A stretch of DNA of 32,432 bases from an uncultured Collinsella sp. (GTDB lineage: Bacteria; Actinomycetota; Coriobacteriia; Coriobacteriales; Coriobacteriaceae). Location: contig CABRHX010000022.1 in NCBI GenBank assembly GCA_902470805.1, positions 1-32,432 of the forward strand. Direction: 5' to 3'. The notes under the pieces were generated by a model. That model saw only the letters and a program-made list of their open reading frames with translations, ran no database searches and was not told where the DNA came from. The stretch's first letter is position 1. Every line of letters starts with the position of its first letter. A program made the translations under genes and the position numbers. Below are positions 15,410 to 23,196 of this stretch, piece after piece.

Positions 15410-16411
15410 ATGGACAAGAAAAATGTCTCAATGAACGATGTGGCAGTTGCCGCGGGTGTTTCTCTCAAGACGGTGTCGCGCGTGATCAACGAGCCTGATA
15501 GCGTGCGAGAGTCGACGCGCGATAAGGTCCATGCGGCCATGGAGGCGCTCGGGTTTCGAACCAACTTTGCCGCGCGTTCACTCAAGTTGGGCCGTTACGG
15601 GTGCATCGGCGTGGTGATGTTTCACTTGTCGGGCGGCGCCGTGGACATGATTGACGGTATCGCCGATGCCGCCGAAGAGCGAGGCTTTGCTCTCACGATG
15701 ATCAAAAAGCGCGCTGGGGAGAAGATGACCCTTGCCGATGCGGCGCGCAGGATGTCGCAGCTGCCTGTTGATGGCATGATCTTCAACCTGCGTCAGATGG
15801 TCGATGACTTTGATACCTTTGAGGCGCCGAAAGACCTCAAGACGGTGATTATCACACCAATGGAACATCCTACCTGCTCCACCGTCAGTGACGATCAAGA
15901 GGGCGGCGCGCGCATGGCGTGCGAGTACTTCTTGAACCACGGGCACAAGAACGTGTACTTCGTTTCGGGTAAGAAAGAGTCGCTGTCGAGCCAGTGCCGA
16001 ATGAAAGGCTGGCGAGCGGCGCTCGAGGCGCGTGGCATTGAGCCGCCCGAGCCTCTGCAAGGCGATTGGAATGCGGATAGTGGCTATGCCGCTGGCCTTG
16101 TGCTTGCCGATAAACCCGATTGCACGGCGGTCCTCGCTGCTAACGACTGCATGGCAAACGGCGTGATGATGGCTCTACGTGACAAGGGTCTGAGTGTGCC
16201 CGATGATGTGTCCGTGATCGGCTTTGATGACGAGCTTTACAAGACGATTCCCAACTCGATTCTGACGTCGGTGAAGTTTCGCCACCGCGAGCTGGGCGTC
16301 CGTGCGCTCAACGAGGTCGTTGCGGGCCTAGAAGCTCCGAGCTCCAGAAGCCGTACGCTCGTCTCGGGCGTGTTGGTCGAACGTTCCAGCGTAAAGGACC
16401 TGCGGGCGTAG
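15410..16411 (+). CDS. LacI-family regulator, cassette 1
   Basis: A 333-residue repressor of the LacI/GalR family. The HTH and hinge (MNDVAVAAGVSLKTVSRVINEPDSV ... FRTNFAARSLKLGR) occupy the first 60 residues. The periplasmic-binding-like core has PVDGMIFNLRQ, HPTCSTVSDDQEGGARMACEYFLNHGHKNVYFVSG, DWNADSGYAAG, AVLAANDCMANG and VPDDVSVIGFDDE. Recognition-helix start is L-K (GVSLKTVSR), unlike R-Q and E-Q in paralogues 2 and 3. The ATG at 15410 is preferred (GGAGAAG 11 nt before). A GTG at 15401 is too close to that site. TTGTCA at about 15332 and TATGCT 15 nt after it are a possible promoter. It is divergent from and probably controls EIICB-1/lacG1. Confidence 0.88.
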   Translation: MDKKNVSMNDVAVAAGVSLKTVSRVINEPDSVRESTRDKVHAAMEALGFRTNFAARSLKLGRYGCIGVVMFHLSGGAVDMIDGIADAAEERGFALTMIKKRAGEKMTLADAARRMSQLPVDGMIFNLRQMVDDFDTFEAPKDLKTVIITPMEHPTCSTVSDDQEGGARMACEYFLNHGHKNVYFVSGKKESLSSQCRMKGWRAALEARGIEPPEPLQGDWNADSGYAAGLVLADKPDCTAVLAANDCMANGVMMALRDKGLSVPDDVSVIGFDDELYKTIPNSILTSVKFRHRELGVRALNEVVAGLEAPSSRSRTLVSGVLVERSSVKDLRA

Positions 16412-16422
16412 GGTTTTTCGGC

Positions 16423-16566
16423 CCGTTCGTCTCAATCTGTAACAGTTAGGACCGAAAAACTCAGCTAAATATTACAGATTGAGATATTTCTGCTCGGGCG
16501 TTCTGTTTGTCTCGATCTGTAACAGCTAGGATCCAAAAACTCGGCTAGATGTTACAGATTGAGATG
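16423..16566. repeat. Composite palindromic repeat, copy 2 (two units)
   Basis: Two units: 16423-16484 (GTCTCAATCTGTAACA ... ATTACAGATTGAGA) and 16503-16566 (GTCTCGATCTGTAACA ... TGTTACAGATTGAGA). Both carry an AAAAACTC-GCTA-type inner segment before the right arm. The repeat starts 12 nt after the LacI-1 stop and ends before the cassette 2 terminator, so it sits between two convergent transcription units. Confidence 0.9.
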
Positions 16567-16594
16567 AACAGGAGGGCGGGTGCGGTCTAAACAA

Positions 16595-16631
16595 AATGGC
16601 CCGCGCATCACGCATCGATGCACGGGCCATT
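16595..16631. terminator. Bidirectional terminator between LacI-1 and cassette 2
   Basis: AATGGCCCGcGCATC (16595-16609) pairs with GATGCaCGGGCCATT (16617-16631), with TTTTTTG after it on the plus strand and TTTTGT on the minus strand. It serves the cassette 2 operon and probably also stops plus-strand read-through. Confidence 0.88.
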
Positions 16632-16664
16632 TTTTGTCTGCGAGCGGCAGGTGGCGTCAGCGTC

Positions 16665-18425
16665 TTATGCCTTGAGGTTTTCCTCGATCCAGGCGACGGC
16701 ACCCTTGGGATCCTTAGTGAGGTCGATGTACTGTTTGCCCTTGGGCGACAGCAGCGTGATGCCCAGGCGGTCGGTGTCGGCCTTCATCTCGTTGTAATAG
16801 GTGCGAACCTGCGGAGCCAGGACGATGACGTTGTACTGGTCCATGATGGCGTAGTGGCTGCCGTAGGCACCGGCGTTGGCGGTAATGTCGATGCCCAGCT
16901 CGTCGGCGCCTTCCTTAAGCGCGTTGGCGAGCAGTGCAGAGGTGCCGGCGCCAGCGCACAGAACCAGAACCCTCAGATCCTTGCCCTTAAGGGCGGACGG
17001 AGCTGCGGAGGCCTCGGTGGCAGAAGCGGTCTCGACAACAGGAGCCTCAACGGCGGGGGCGGCAGCGGTCTTGACGGCCTTGGTCTCCTCGGCCTCTTCT
17101 TCGGCCAGGGTCTCGGCCTCCTGCTTGCACAGGACGTTGTCGTAGGCCTTGCAGAACGGGTAGTAGATCAAGAAGTCAACGACCAGCAGGACGACAACCA
17201 GGACCAGAGAGATCGGCTGGAAGTTGGTGTCGATGAAGGTGCCGATCGGTCCGGGGAGTGCCCACGGCATGGCATAGATAAAGCCGTTCATGCCCAAAAA
17301 GTCGATGAAGAACTTACCAATGAGGACGTTGGCCACGGGGGCAAACAGGAACGGGATCAGGAAGTACGGGTTGAGGATGATGGGCGCGGCGAACAGCAGC
17401 GGCTCGTTGACGGCGAACATCACGGGTACGACAGAGGCTTTGCCGACGGCCTTGAGCTGCTTGGAGCGCATAAAGAGCAGGAAGATGATCGGGACAATGA
17501 ACGTGGCGCCGGTGCCGCCGAGTTCGCCGATGTAGTTACCGAAGTTCTCGGTCAGGGCGAGGGCGGGGTGACCGCCGGCCTGCAGCGTGGCGAGGTTGGT
17601 GGTGATGTTGCCAAACAGCGCGGCGTTGAGGGCAGGCTTAACGACCGAGGGGCCGTGGATGCCCATGAACCAGAACAGCGGGATCATGAACCAGATGAGG
17701 GCGAGGCCGGCGTAGGAATCGGCAGCGGCGAACAGCGGGCTCACCAGCGTGGAGATGACGTTGGCAAACGGGACGGCCAAGCAGGTGCGGCAGATAACGT
17801 CGATGACGGCGACAAACAGGATGGAGAAGCTGAAGGCGAAGATGTCGCGGAAGTTCTGGGCGATGGCGCCGGGGACTTCTTTGGGCAGCTTGATGGTGAT
17901 GTCTCGCTTAATGCAGAAGGCATAGATGTTGACCGTGGCAAATGCGGCGACAAAGGAGCTCAGTAGGCCCTTGGTGCCCATGTTGTCGGTAAAGAACACC
18001 GAGACATCGGCGCCGTCGATCTTGGCACTCGTCTGGGTAACGGCCAAGATGAGCATAGCGCACATGGCGGCGACCATGGTGCTCGTGGCGTTGATGGCCT
18101 TGCCGGCAGGCATGCGGCGGTTCTTGGAGCCGGTCAGCGCGCTTGCGGTGGTGCCGGCGACCATGATGCCCACGACGCCCATCGTGAAGTTGTAAACCTT
18201 GTTGCAGAAGTTCACGACGTCGACGTTCCACCAGTCGGGCAGCGTAAAGCCGCCGACCGTGGCGACAACGCCCGGCAGGGTCGAAATAAGCAGGAAGACA
18301 GAAGAAGACAGGATGATGGGCATTGCTGCCAAAAAGCCGTCTTTAATGGCCTGAAGGTAGATGTTCTTAGAGACCTTGTCGAAGTACGGCTGACCTTTCT
18401 CCAAGAACTTAACGATCGATTCCAT
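16665..18425 (-). CDS. PTS lactose-family EIICB permease, paralogue 2
   Basis: A LacE-like permease of 586 residues. EIIC part (about 1-430): NRRMPAGKAINATSTMVAA, LPKEVPGAIAQNFRD, GIHGPSVVKP, GGTGATFIVP and FAVNEPLLFAAP. A short acidic/Ala linker follows (EEEAEETKAVKTAAAPAVEA). The EIIB part has phosphorylated Cys490 in VLVLCAGAGTSALLAN and LAPQVRTYYNEMKADTDRLG. The EIIB and EIIC are closer to paralogue 1 than to paralogue 3. Unlike the other two cassettes, this permease is the downstream gene: lacG2 precedes it by 176 nt with a strong hairpin between. ATG at 18425 has GAGGAG upstream. It requires an EIIA in trans. The sugar is unknown; its own regulator and partner hydrolase suggest a substrate different from the other two. 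Confidence 0.9.
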   Translation of the reverse strand: MESIVKFLEKGQPYFDKVSKNIYLQAIKDGFLAAMPIILSSSVFLLISTLPGVVATVGGFTLPDWWNVDVVNFCNKVYNFTMGVVGIMVAGTTASALTGSKNRRMPAGKAINATSTMVAAMCAMLILAVTQTSAKIDGADVSVFFTDNMGTKGLLSSFVAAFATVNIYAFCIKRDITIKLPKEVPGAIAQNFRDIFAFSFSILFVAVIDVICRTCLAVPFANVISTLVSPLFAAADSYAGLALIWFMIPLFWFMGIHGPSVVKPALNAALFGNITTNLATLQAGGHPALALTENFGNYIGELGGTGATFIVPIIFLLFMRSKQLKAVGKASVVPVMFAVNEPLLFAAPIILNPYFLIPFLFAPVANVLIGKFFIDFLGMNGFIYAMPWALPGPIGTFIDTNFQPISLVLVVVLLVVDFLIYYPFCKAYDNVLCKQEAETLAEEEAEETKAVKTAAAPAVEAPVVETASATEASAAPSALKGKDLRVLVLCAGAGTSALLANALKEGADELGIDITANAGAYGSHYAIMDQYNVIVLAPQVRTYYNEMKADTDRLGITLLSPKGKQYIDLTKDPKGAVAWIEENLKA

Positions 18426-18533
18426 AGTTCACGCTCCTCTTTGCATGAAATCTTAATGGCATGGACGTTGAAAACCTATATGGTCTCCCGCTTGCTAAAA
18501 GCCCGGGTGCAGGCGGGGTCGGTCCCAGGGGGA

Positions 18534-18580
18534 GAGAGGGGAGCGGCTGGGTTTGTATCGCATAGGGCCGCTCCCCTCTC
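18534..18580 (-). other. Intercistronic hairpin lacG2/EIICB-2
   Basis: A perfect 14-bp stem (GAGAGGGGAGCGGC with GCCGCTCCCCTCTC) has a 19-nt loop. No T tract follows on the minus strand, so read-through into EIICB-2 is expected, perhaps with different transcript stability for the two genes. Confidence 0.75.
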
Positions 18581-18601
18581 GGGAGAAAGCGAGGCGATGC
18601 G

Positions 18602-20050
18602 CTACTGCGCGTCCGCCATAGTGTCGGCGAGCTCCTTGTACCAGAGTGCCGACTGCTTGATGTAGCGTTTTTGCGTGTCGAAGTCGATGTAGAACAGGCC
18701 GTAGCGCTTGTTATAGCCGTTGGCCCACGAGAACTGGTCCTGCAGGCTCCAGATAAAGTAGCCCTGGACGTCGACGCCCTCGGCGCGCGCCCGGAGCACC
18801 TTCTCCATGTGCTGGTCGACAAAGTCGATGCGCTCGGGATCGGCGACGATGCCGTTTGCGCCGGGCTCGGGGTCCTTGTGGCCCAGGCCGTTTTCGGTGA
18901 TATAGATGACGGGGAGGTTGGGATAGGTGGCGCTGATGTGCTTGAGCGTGTCGTAGAGGCCTTGCGGGTAGATGAGCCAATCCCAGTCGGTGGTGGGGAT
19001 ACCCGGCATATCGACCTGCTGCCCGACGCCCTTAAACTTAAAGCACGAGGTGCCCTTGTCTCCGGTGCCGTTAAAGCTGTTGGTGGACTCGCCATCGTAG
19101 GCGGCGATAAACGCCGACTGATAGTAGTTGAGGCCGAACATATCGTTGCGGGGCGCCGCCTTGGCGAGCTCCTCCATGTCGCTGTCCTCAACCGTAAGCG
19201 TGGCGTTGTTGGCACGCAGAATCTCGTTGATGAGTGAGAGGGTGCGCGCGGAGTAGTGACCCAGGAAGGCGCCGTCCATGATGAAGTCGGTGTAGAAGGC
19301 GTTGTACAGGTCGGCGGCGTGCTGGTCGGCGGGCGAGTCTGTGGCAGGATATGCCGGCGTCAGGACGTTGACCATGCCAATGCGTCCGCCCAGGTGCTCG
19401 GTCTCGTCAAGATCCTTATACAGGTTGACGGCGCGGGCGTGGGCAACGAGCTCGTTGTGCTGGCTCTGGATGCCGCTCGTCACATCAAAGTGATGGTTGG
19501 GCGGGAAGTTGCCTTGGATGTATTGGGAGTGCGAGAGGCTGATGAGCTCGTTGATGGTGAACCAATTCTTGACCTCGCGGAACTCGCGGAAGCAGAACTC
19601 GGCATAGCGCACATAGGCGTCGACGGTCTTGCGGTTGAGCCAGTCGCCCTGGTTGAACAGGGCGGCGGGGGAGTCAAAGTGATGCAGGGACACATAGGGC
19701 TCGACGCCATACTTTTTGCAGCAGGCGAACAGCTCGTGGTAGTGCTTAACGCCCTCGGCGAGGGGCTCGGCATCGTCGCCGTTGGGGAAGATGCGGGTCC
19801 AGGCGATGGACACACGGATGGCGTTGAGTCCATGCTCGGCAGAAAGGCGGATATCCTCCTCGTAGCGGTTGTAGAAATCACTGGCCGGGTCGGGCAAAAA
19901 GCGACCCTGGGCGACAAGGTAATCGTCCCACATGGTCTTACCCTTGCCTGCCACCTTCGTGGAACCTTCCGTTTGGTACGCGGCGGTTGCGGCGCCCCAA
20001 ACAAAGCCCTTCGGCAGCTGCTGTACGCGGTTTAGCAAAGACATATGCAT
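18602..20050 (-). CDS. GH1 6-phospho-beta-galactosidase, paralogue 2
   Basis: A 482-residue GH1 phospho-glycosidase. It starts MHMSLLNRVQQLPKGFVWGAATAAYQTEG; acid/base E168 in FTINELISL; nucleophile E386 in YITENGLG; phosphate pocket S441, K448, Y450 with W442 in SWANGYNKRY, again the LacG-type Trp. The most divergent of the three paralogues: the segment after the acid/base (SLSHSQYIQGNFPPNHHFD) and the region near the aglycone site differ, so it may take a different aglycone. It is the first gene of the cassette 2 operon. GAGAGGG precedes ATG 20050; the second ATG at 20044 is equally possible. Divergent from LacI-2; two operator-like repeats lie 115 nt upstream. Confidence 0.88.
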   Translation of the reverse strand: MHMSLLNRVQQLPKGFVWGAATAAYQTEGSTKVAGKGKTMWDDYLVAQGRFLPDPASDFYNRYEEDIRLSAEHGLNAIRVSIAWTRIFPNGDDAEPLAEGVKHYHELFACCKKYGVEPYVSLHHFDSPAALFNQGDWLNRKTVDAYVRYAEFCFREFREVKNWFTINELISLSHSQYIQGNFPPNHHFDVTSGIQSQHNELVAHARAVNLYKDLDETEHLGGRIGMVNVLTPAYPATDSPADQHAADLYNAFYTDFIMDGAFLGHYSARTLSLINEILRANNATLTVEDSDMEELAKAAPRNDMFGLNYYQSAFIAAYDGESTNSFNGTGDKGTSCFKFKGVGQQVDMPGIPTTDWDWLIYPQGLYDTLKHISATYPNLPVIYITENGLGHKDPEPGANGIVADPERIDFVDQHMEKVLRARAEGVDVQGYFIWSLQDQFSWANGYNKRYGLFYIDFDTQKRYIKQSALWYKELADTMADAQ

Positions 20051-20164
20051 ACACCCTCTCGTCTCGCTGTTCGATATTGTGCGTTTGCGCTCAGGAGGCT
20101 CCCTGGTTAGCGTTCAGCGGTGAAAAAGCCCGATAAACACTATCTTAAAATGATTAGAACCAAA

Positions 20165-20202
20165 ATGAGCACGTGAACATTTGACAATGAGCACGTTAAC
20201 AT
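20165..20202. promoter_or_regulatory. Two tandem LacI-type operators, cassette 2
   Basis: ATGAGCACGTGAACAT (20165-20180) and ATGAGCACGTTAACAT (20187-20202) are direct repeats 22 bp apart, about two helical turns. Each has the shape ATGnnnACGTnnnCAT with a central CG, as LacI-family sites do. The rest of 20051-20385 shows only the LacI-2 promoter, its operator and a GCGAACGGT motif at 20243. Confidence 0.7.
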
Positions 20203-20277
20203 CCGGCTGGGATGTATAGAAACAAAACAACTTCAAACAGCCGCGAACGGTTGTATTTGTTCGGTAAGCGGTTTTGA

Positions 20278-20335
20278 TTGACAGAAGTTTTCATGTTGTG
20301 GTATATGGCTCGGGTATCATGAGCACGTTATCGAT
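20278..20335 (+). promoter_or_regulatory. LacI-2 promoter with downstream operator
   Basis: TTGACA (20278-20283) and TATATG (20302-20307) with an 18-bp spacer form a good sigma-70-type promoter. ATGAGCACGTTATCGAT at 20319-20335 is a third copy of the cassette 2 operator (right half less perfect) just past the predicted start, a position where binding would block transcription. It lies 132 bp (six times 22) from the second copy, on the same helical phase. Confidence 0.65.
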
Positions 20336-20385
20336 GTATGTACGATGCGCCATGGGCGCGGGGAATAGTTGGGAAGCAGGTTAGC

Positions 20386-21423
20386 GTGGAAGGCATGGCT
20401 CAGCAGACAAGGAATGGTCATTCGGCGAGCGCGGCAGAGGTTGCGGCGCTCGCTGGCGTGAGCCGCCAGACTGTGTCTCGCGTGGTCAACGGTGTGCCCA
20501 ACGTGACGGAAAAGACGCGCAAGCGTGTGCTGGCCGCCATGGAAGAGCTGGGCTTTCGTCCCAATTTTGCTGGAGCGGCGTTGCGCGGCGGGTCGTATCG
20601 TTCTATTGGCCTGTGCATGTACAACATCACACGTGTCGGTAACCTGGCGACGCTCGAGGGTATCATGCAAGCGGCGCGCGAGCACGATTTTGCCGTCACT
20701 ATGATCGAGATGGGCGGCGACAAGCCCTATACACTTGCCGATGCCTCGCGCCGCATGGTCGAGCGACCCGTCGACGGCATGATTCTCAACATGAACCGCA
20801 TGGCTCCCGATTTTGAGGAGTTTGTTCCCCAGCCGGGAGTGCGAACGGTCATTCTGTCCATGTATGCGCATCCGCGCTGCACGACGATCGACTCCGACCA
20901 GTATGGTTCGTGCGAGCTGTTGACCAATTATCTGCTGGAACATGGTCACTCGAATATGCGGTTTGTGGCGGGTCCGGAAAACTCGATTTCCTCGCGTTTT
21001 CGTGAGGCCGGTTGGCGCGATACGCTGGGTCGTGCTCATGTCGATGCCGCTCCGATGCTGCGTGGCGATTGGAGTGCGGACAGTGGGTACGCCATGGGCG
21101 AGCGGATTGCGGCCGAGGTGCTTGCCGGCGGGTCGCAGGCGCCGACTGCCGTGCTTGCGGCAAATGACCAGATGGCGCTGGGCGTTATCGCCGCGCTCGA
21201 GAACGCGGGCCTGTCCGTGCCCGACGACGTGAGCGTGGTTGGTATCGACGACGCACTCGAGGGACTTGTTCCTCACAATCGACTGACGACGCTGCGATTT
21301 GATTTGCGCGGTGTCGGTAAGCTTGCGTTTGAGGCGGCGATTGGAGAGAGCTCGTCTATCGAGGCGATTCATGTGCCGAGTACGCTGGTCGAACGCTCGA
21401 CTGTTAGGGACATGCGGGGTTAG
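20386..21423 (+). CDS. LacI-family regulator, cassette 2
   Basis: A repressor of about 345 residues. HTH and hinge: AAEVAALAGVSRQTVSRVVNGVPNV ... RPNFAGAALRGG. Core motifs: RPVDGMILNMNRM, HPRCTTIDSDQYGSCELLTNYLLEHGHSNMRFVAG, DWSADSGYAMG, AVLAANDQMALG and VPDDVSVVGIDD. The recognition helix starts R-Q. The GTG at 20386 is chosen because GGAAGCAGG lies 5 nt before it; the ATG at 20395 has its GGAAGG only 1 nt away, and the ATG at 20338 lacks a site and overlaps the operator. Divergent from lacG2/EIICB-2, and the ATGnnnACGTnnnCAT sites on both sides suggest it controls itself and the operon. Confidence 0.85.
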   Translation: MEGMAQQTRNGHSASAAEVAALAGVSRQTVSRVVNGVPNVTEKTRKRVLAAMEELGFRPNFAGAALRGGSYRSIGLCMYNITRVGNLATLEGIMQAAREHDFAVTMIEMGGDKPYTLADASRRMVERPVDGMILNMNRMAPDFEEFVPQPGVRTVILSMYAHPRCTTIDSDQYGSCELLTNYLLEHGHSNMRFVAGPENSISSRFREAGWRDTLGRAHVDAAPMLRGDWSADSGYAMGERIAAEVLAGGSQAPTAVLAANDQMALGVIAALENAGLSVPDDVSVVGIDDALEGLVPHNRLTTLRFDLRGVGKLAFEAAIGESSSIEAIHVPSTLVERSTVRDMRG

Positions 21424-21431
21424 GTCCTACT

Positions 21432-21581
21432 CCGTTTGTCTCGATTTGTAACAGGTAGACGGTCAAAAGCGGGCTACGTGTTACAGATTTAGATTCTTCG
21501 GAAAGAGTAATCCTGTTCGTCTCAATCTGTAACAGCTAGGACCAAAAAACTCGGCTAGATGTTACAGATCGAGACAAACGG
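21432..21581. repeat. Composite palindromic repeat, copy 3 (two units)
   Basis: Unit 1 begins CCGTTTGTCTCGATTTGTAA and ends GTTACAGATTTAGA at about 21493. Unit 2 is GTCTCAATCTGTAACA ... TGTTACAGATCGAGAC, ending AGACAAACGG at 21581. The layout is the same as copies 1 and 2: directly after a LacI stop codon and before the terminator of the next operon. Confidence 0.9.
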
Positions 21582-21608
21582 CTCCCGACCAGCCCAAAAA
21601 CAAAAAGA

Positions 21609-21644
21609 CCGGGGGCGGCGCGCCGTGTGACGTGCCGCCCCCGG
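21609..21644 (-). terminator. Terminator of cassette 3 operon
   Basis: A perfect 11-bp stem (CCGGGGGCGGC with GCCGCCCCCGG) is followed on the minus strand by TCTTTTTGTTTTT. It lies 46 nt past the lacG3 stop. Confidence 0.9.
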
Positions 21645-21690
21645 CTGAGAAATGGGGACAGGTTGTGTGAGCGGGCAACCCCGCCAGCCA

Positions 21691-23130
21691 TTAGTCCAGA
21701 CGACGGGTCTCGGCTACGTGCTTGTACCAGTATGCGCTTGCCTTGGGCGTTCGCTTCTGGGTTTCAAAGTCAACGTAGAAGAAGCCGTAACGCTTGTTGT
21801 AGCCATTGGTCCAGGAGAACTGATCCTGCAGGCTCCACAGGAAGTAACCGCCCACGTTGACACCCACCTCCATGGCCTTAAGCAGCCAGCGCAGGTGCTG
21901 CTCGATGTAGTCGATGCGCGGCTGGTCGTCCACAAAACCGTCCTTGTAGGGGTCCTTGTAGCCCATGCCGTTTTCGGTGATGAAGATCTGCTTGTAGTTG
22001 GGGTAGCGCTGCTTAATGTAGACGAGCAGATCGAACAGGCCCTCGGGATAGATGATCCAGTCCCAGTCGGTGGTAGGGATGCCGGGTTTGTTCACGTGCT
22101 CGCCAATGCCCTTAACGCGCCAGCGGCCGGTGCCCTTTTCGCCCGTGCCGTTGTGGTGCAGGTCGTTCTCGCCATCGTAAGCCTTCAAGAAGCGGCACTG
22201 GTAGTTGTTAACGCCCAGGTAGTCGTTGTAAAGCGCGGCTTCGCGCATAATCTTGAGGTCCTCGTCCAGGATTTCGATGGTGCCGCCCGAGACGGCGGCC
22301 AGGCGGTTGGCGCACTCGAGGGTGTCGGGTGCGTAGTCGCCGCGGAAGGTGGCGTCGAGCAAAAACTGGTTTTGCAGCACGTGCTCGTTGTTGGCGGCTT
22401 TGATGTCGGCGGGGTCGTTCTCGTTGAGCGGATACTTAAACTCCAGCGACTGAATGACGCCGATCTTGCCCTTAAAACCGCCGTTGTGGAAGGCCAGTAC
22501 TGCCTTGGCGTGGGCGAGCATCATGTTGTGCTCGCACTGGAAGGCCTCGGCCAGATGCGCCTTGACGCCACCGGGGAAGGTGCCCTCGATGTAGGTGTTG
22601 GAGGCGTCGGCCCAGATCTCGTTAAAGGTGAACCAGTAGGTCACCTGGTCGGCGTACTCCTTAAAGCAGAAGGTGGCAAAGTCCACAAAGGCGTCGATGG
22701 TCTCGCGGTTGAGGAAGTCGCCCTTCTCAAAGAGGGGAAGCGGCGTATCGAAGTGATGCAGCGTGACAAACGGCTCAACGTGGTGCTTGTGGCACTCGGC
22801 GAAGAGATCGTGGTAGAACTGGACGCCCTCGGGGTTGATTTCGCCGGTGCCGTTGGGGAAGATGCGGCTCCAGGCGATGGAGAGACGAATGCCGTTGATG
22901 CCGAACTCCTCGCACAGCTCCAGGTCGACGGGGTACTGGTTGTAGAAGTCCGAAGCGGGATCGGGGGAGAAGCGCCCCTGGGCCTCCAGAAAGTCGTCCC
23001 AGGCAACCTTGCCCTTACCGTGAGTGCGGGTCTCGCCCTCTACCTGGTAGGCAGCGGTGGCGCCGCCAAAGACAAAGTCCTCGGGAAACTGCGCGGGCGG
23101 GTTGGTGACGCTAGCAGGATTAACGGACAT
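21691..23130 (-). CDS. GH1 6-phospho-beta-galactosidase, paralogue 3
   Basis: A 479-residue LacG-type enzyme. FVFGGATAAYQVEGETRTHGKG opens the barrel; acid/base E171 in FTFNEIWAD; nucleophile E386 in FITENGMG; S439, W440, K446, Y448 in SWTNGYNKRY bind the 6-phosphate. The text is nearly collinear with paralogue 1 (for example the SPDPASDFYN and IYPEGL segments), but differs around LHHFDTPLPLFEKGDFL and TYIEGTFPGG, where the LacG of lactococci is also closer to this copy. Of the three it is the best candidate for the lactose-6-phosphate enzyme, since its partner EIICB is also the most LacE-like. Starts at ATG 23130 with a weak GGA site; EIICB-3 is 66 nt upstream with a hairpin between. Confidence 0.9.
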   Translation of the reverse strand: MSVNPASVTNPPAQFPEDFVFGGATAAYQVEGETRTHGKGKVAWDDFLEAQGRFSPDPASDFYNQYPVDLELCEEFGINGIRLSIAWSRIFPNGTGEINPEGVQFYHDLFAECHKHHVEPFVTLHHFDTPLPLFEKGDFLNRETIDAFVDFATFCFKEYADQVTYWFTFNEIWADASNTYIEGTFPGGVKAHLAEAFQCEHNMMLAHAKAVLAFHNGGFKGKIGVIQSLEFKYPLNENDPADIKAANNEHVLQNQFLLDATFRGDYAPDTLECANRLAAVSGGTIEILDEDLKIMREAALYNDYLGVNNYQCRFLKAYDGENDLHHNGTGEKGTGRWRVKGIGEHVNKPGIPTTDWDWIIYPEGLFDLLVYIKQRYPNYKQIFITENGMGYKDPYKDGFVDDQPRIDYIEQHLRWLLKAMEVGVNVGGYFLWSLQDQFSWTNGYNKRYGFFYVDFETQKRTPKASAYWYKHVAETRRLD

Positions 23131-23153
23131 GATGATCCAATCGTCTAAATCGA

Positions 23154-23187
23154 AGGGCCAGCCGGTCTTGGATGGTCGGCTGGCCCT
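23154..23187 (-). other. Intercistronic hairpin EIICB-3/lacG3
   Basis: AGGGCCAGCCG (23154-23164) pairs with CGGCTGGCCCT (23177-23187), an 11-bp perfect stem with a 12-nt loop. It is the third such element in the equivalent position, with no minus-strand T tract. Confidence 0.7.
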
Positions 23188-23196
23188 GGGCGTTAC

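Noticed and set aside
16423..16566. The composite repeats as Rho-independent terminators of the LacI genes
   Set aside because: The stems are strong, but no T tract follows, and separate classical terminators stand beside them. A contribution to termination remains possible.
11646..21581. CRISPR array
   Set aside because: The repeats are long palindromes in three widely separated pairs, with similar, not unique, spacers, and no cas genes.
11872..23130. Three GH1 genes as ordinary 6-phospho-beta-glucosidases (bglA type)
   Set aside because: The S-W-(T/A)-N-G-Y-N-K-R-Y pocket with Trp after the first Ser, the whole-length resemblance to LacG and the LacE, LacF and LacABC context favour 6-phospho-beta-galactosidase. 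Not excluded biochemically.
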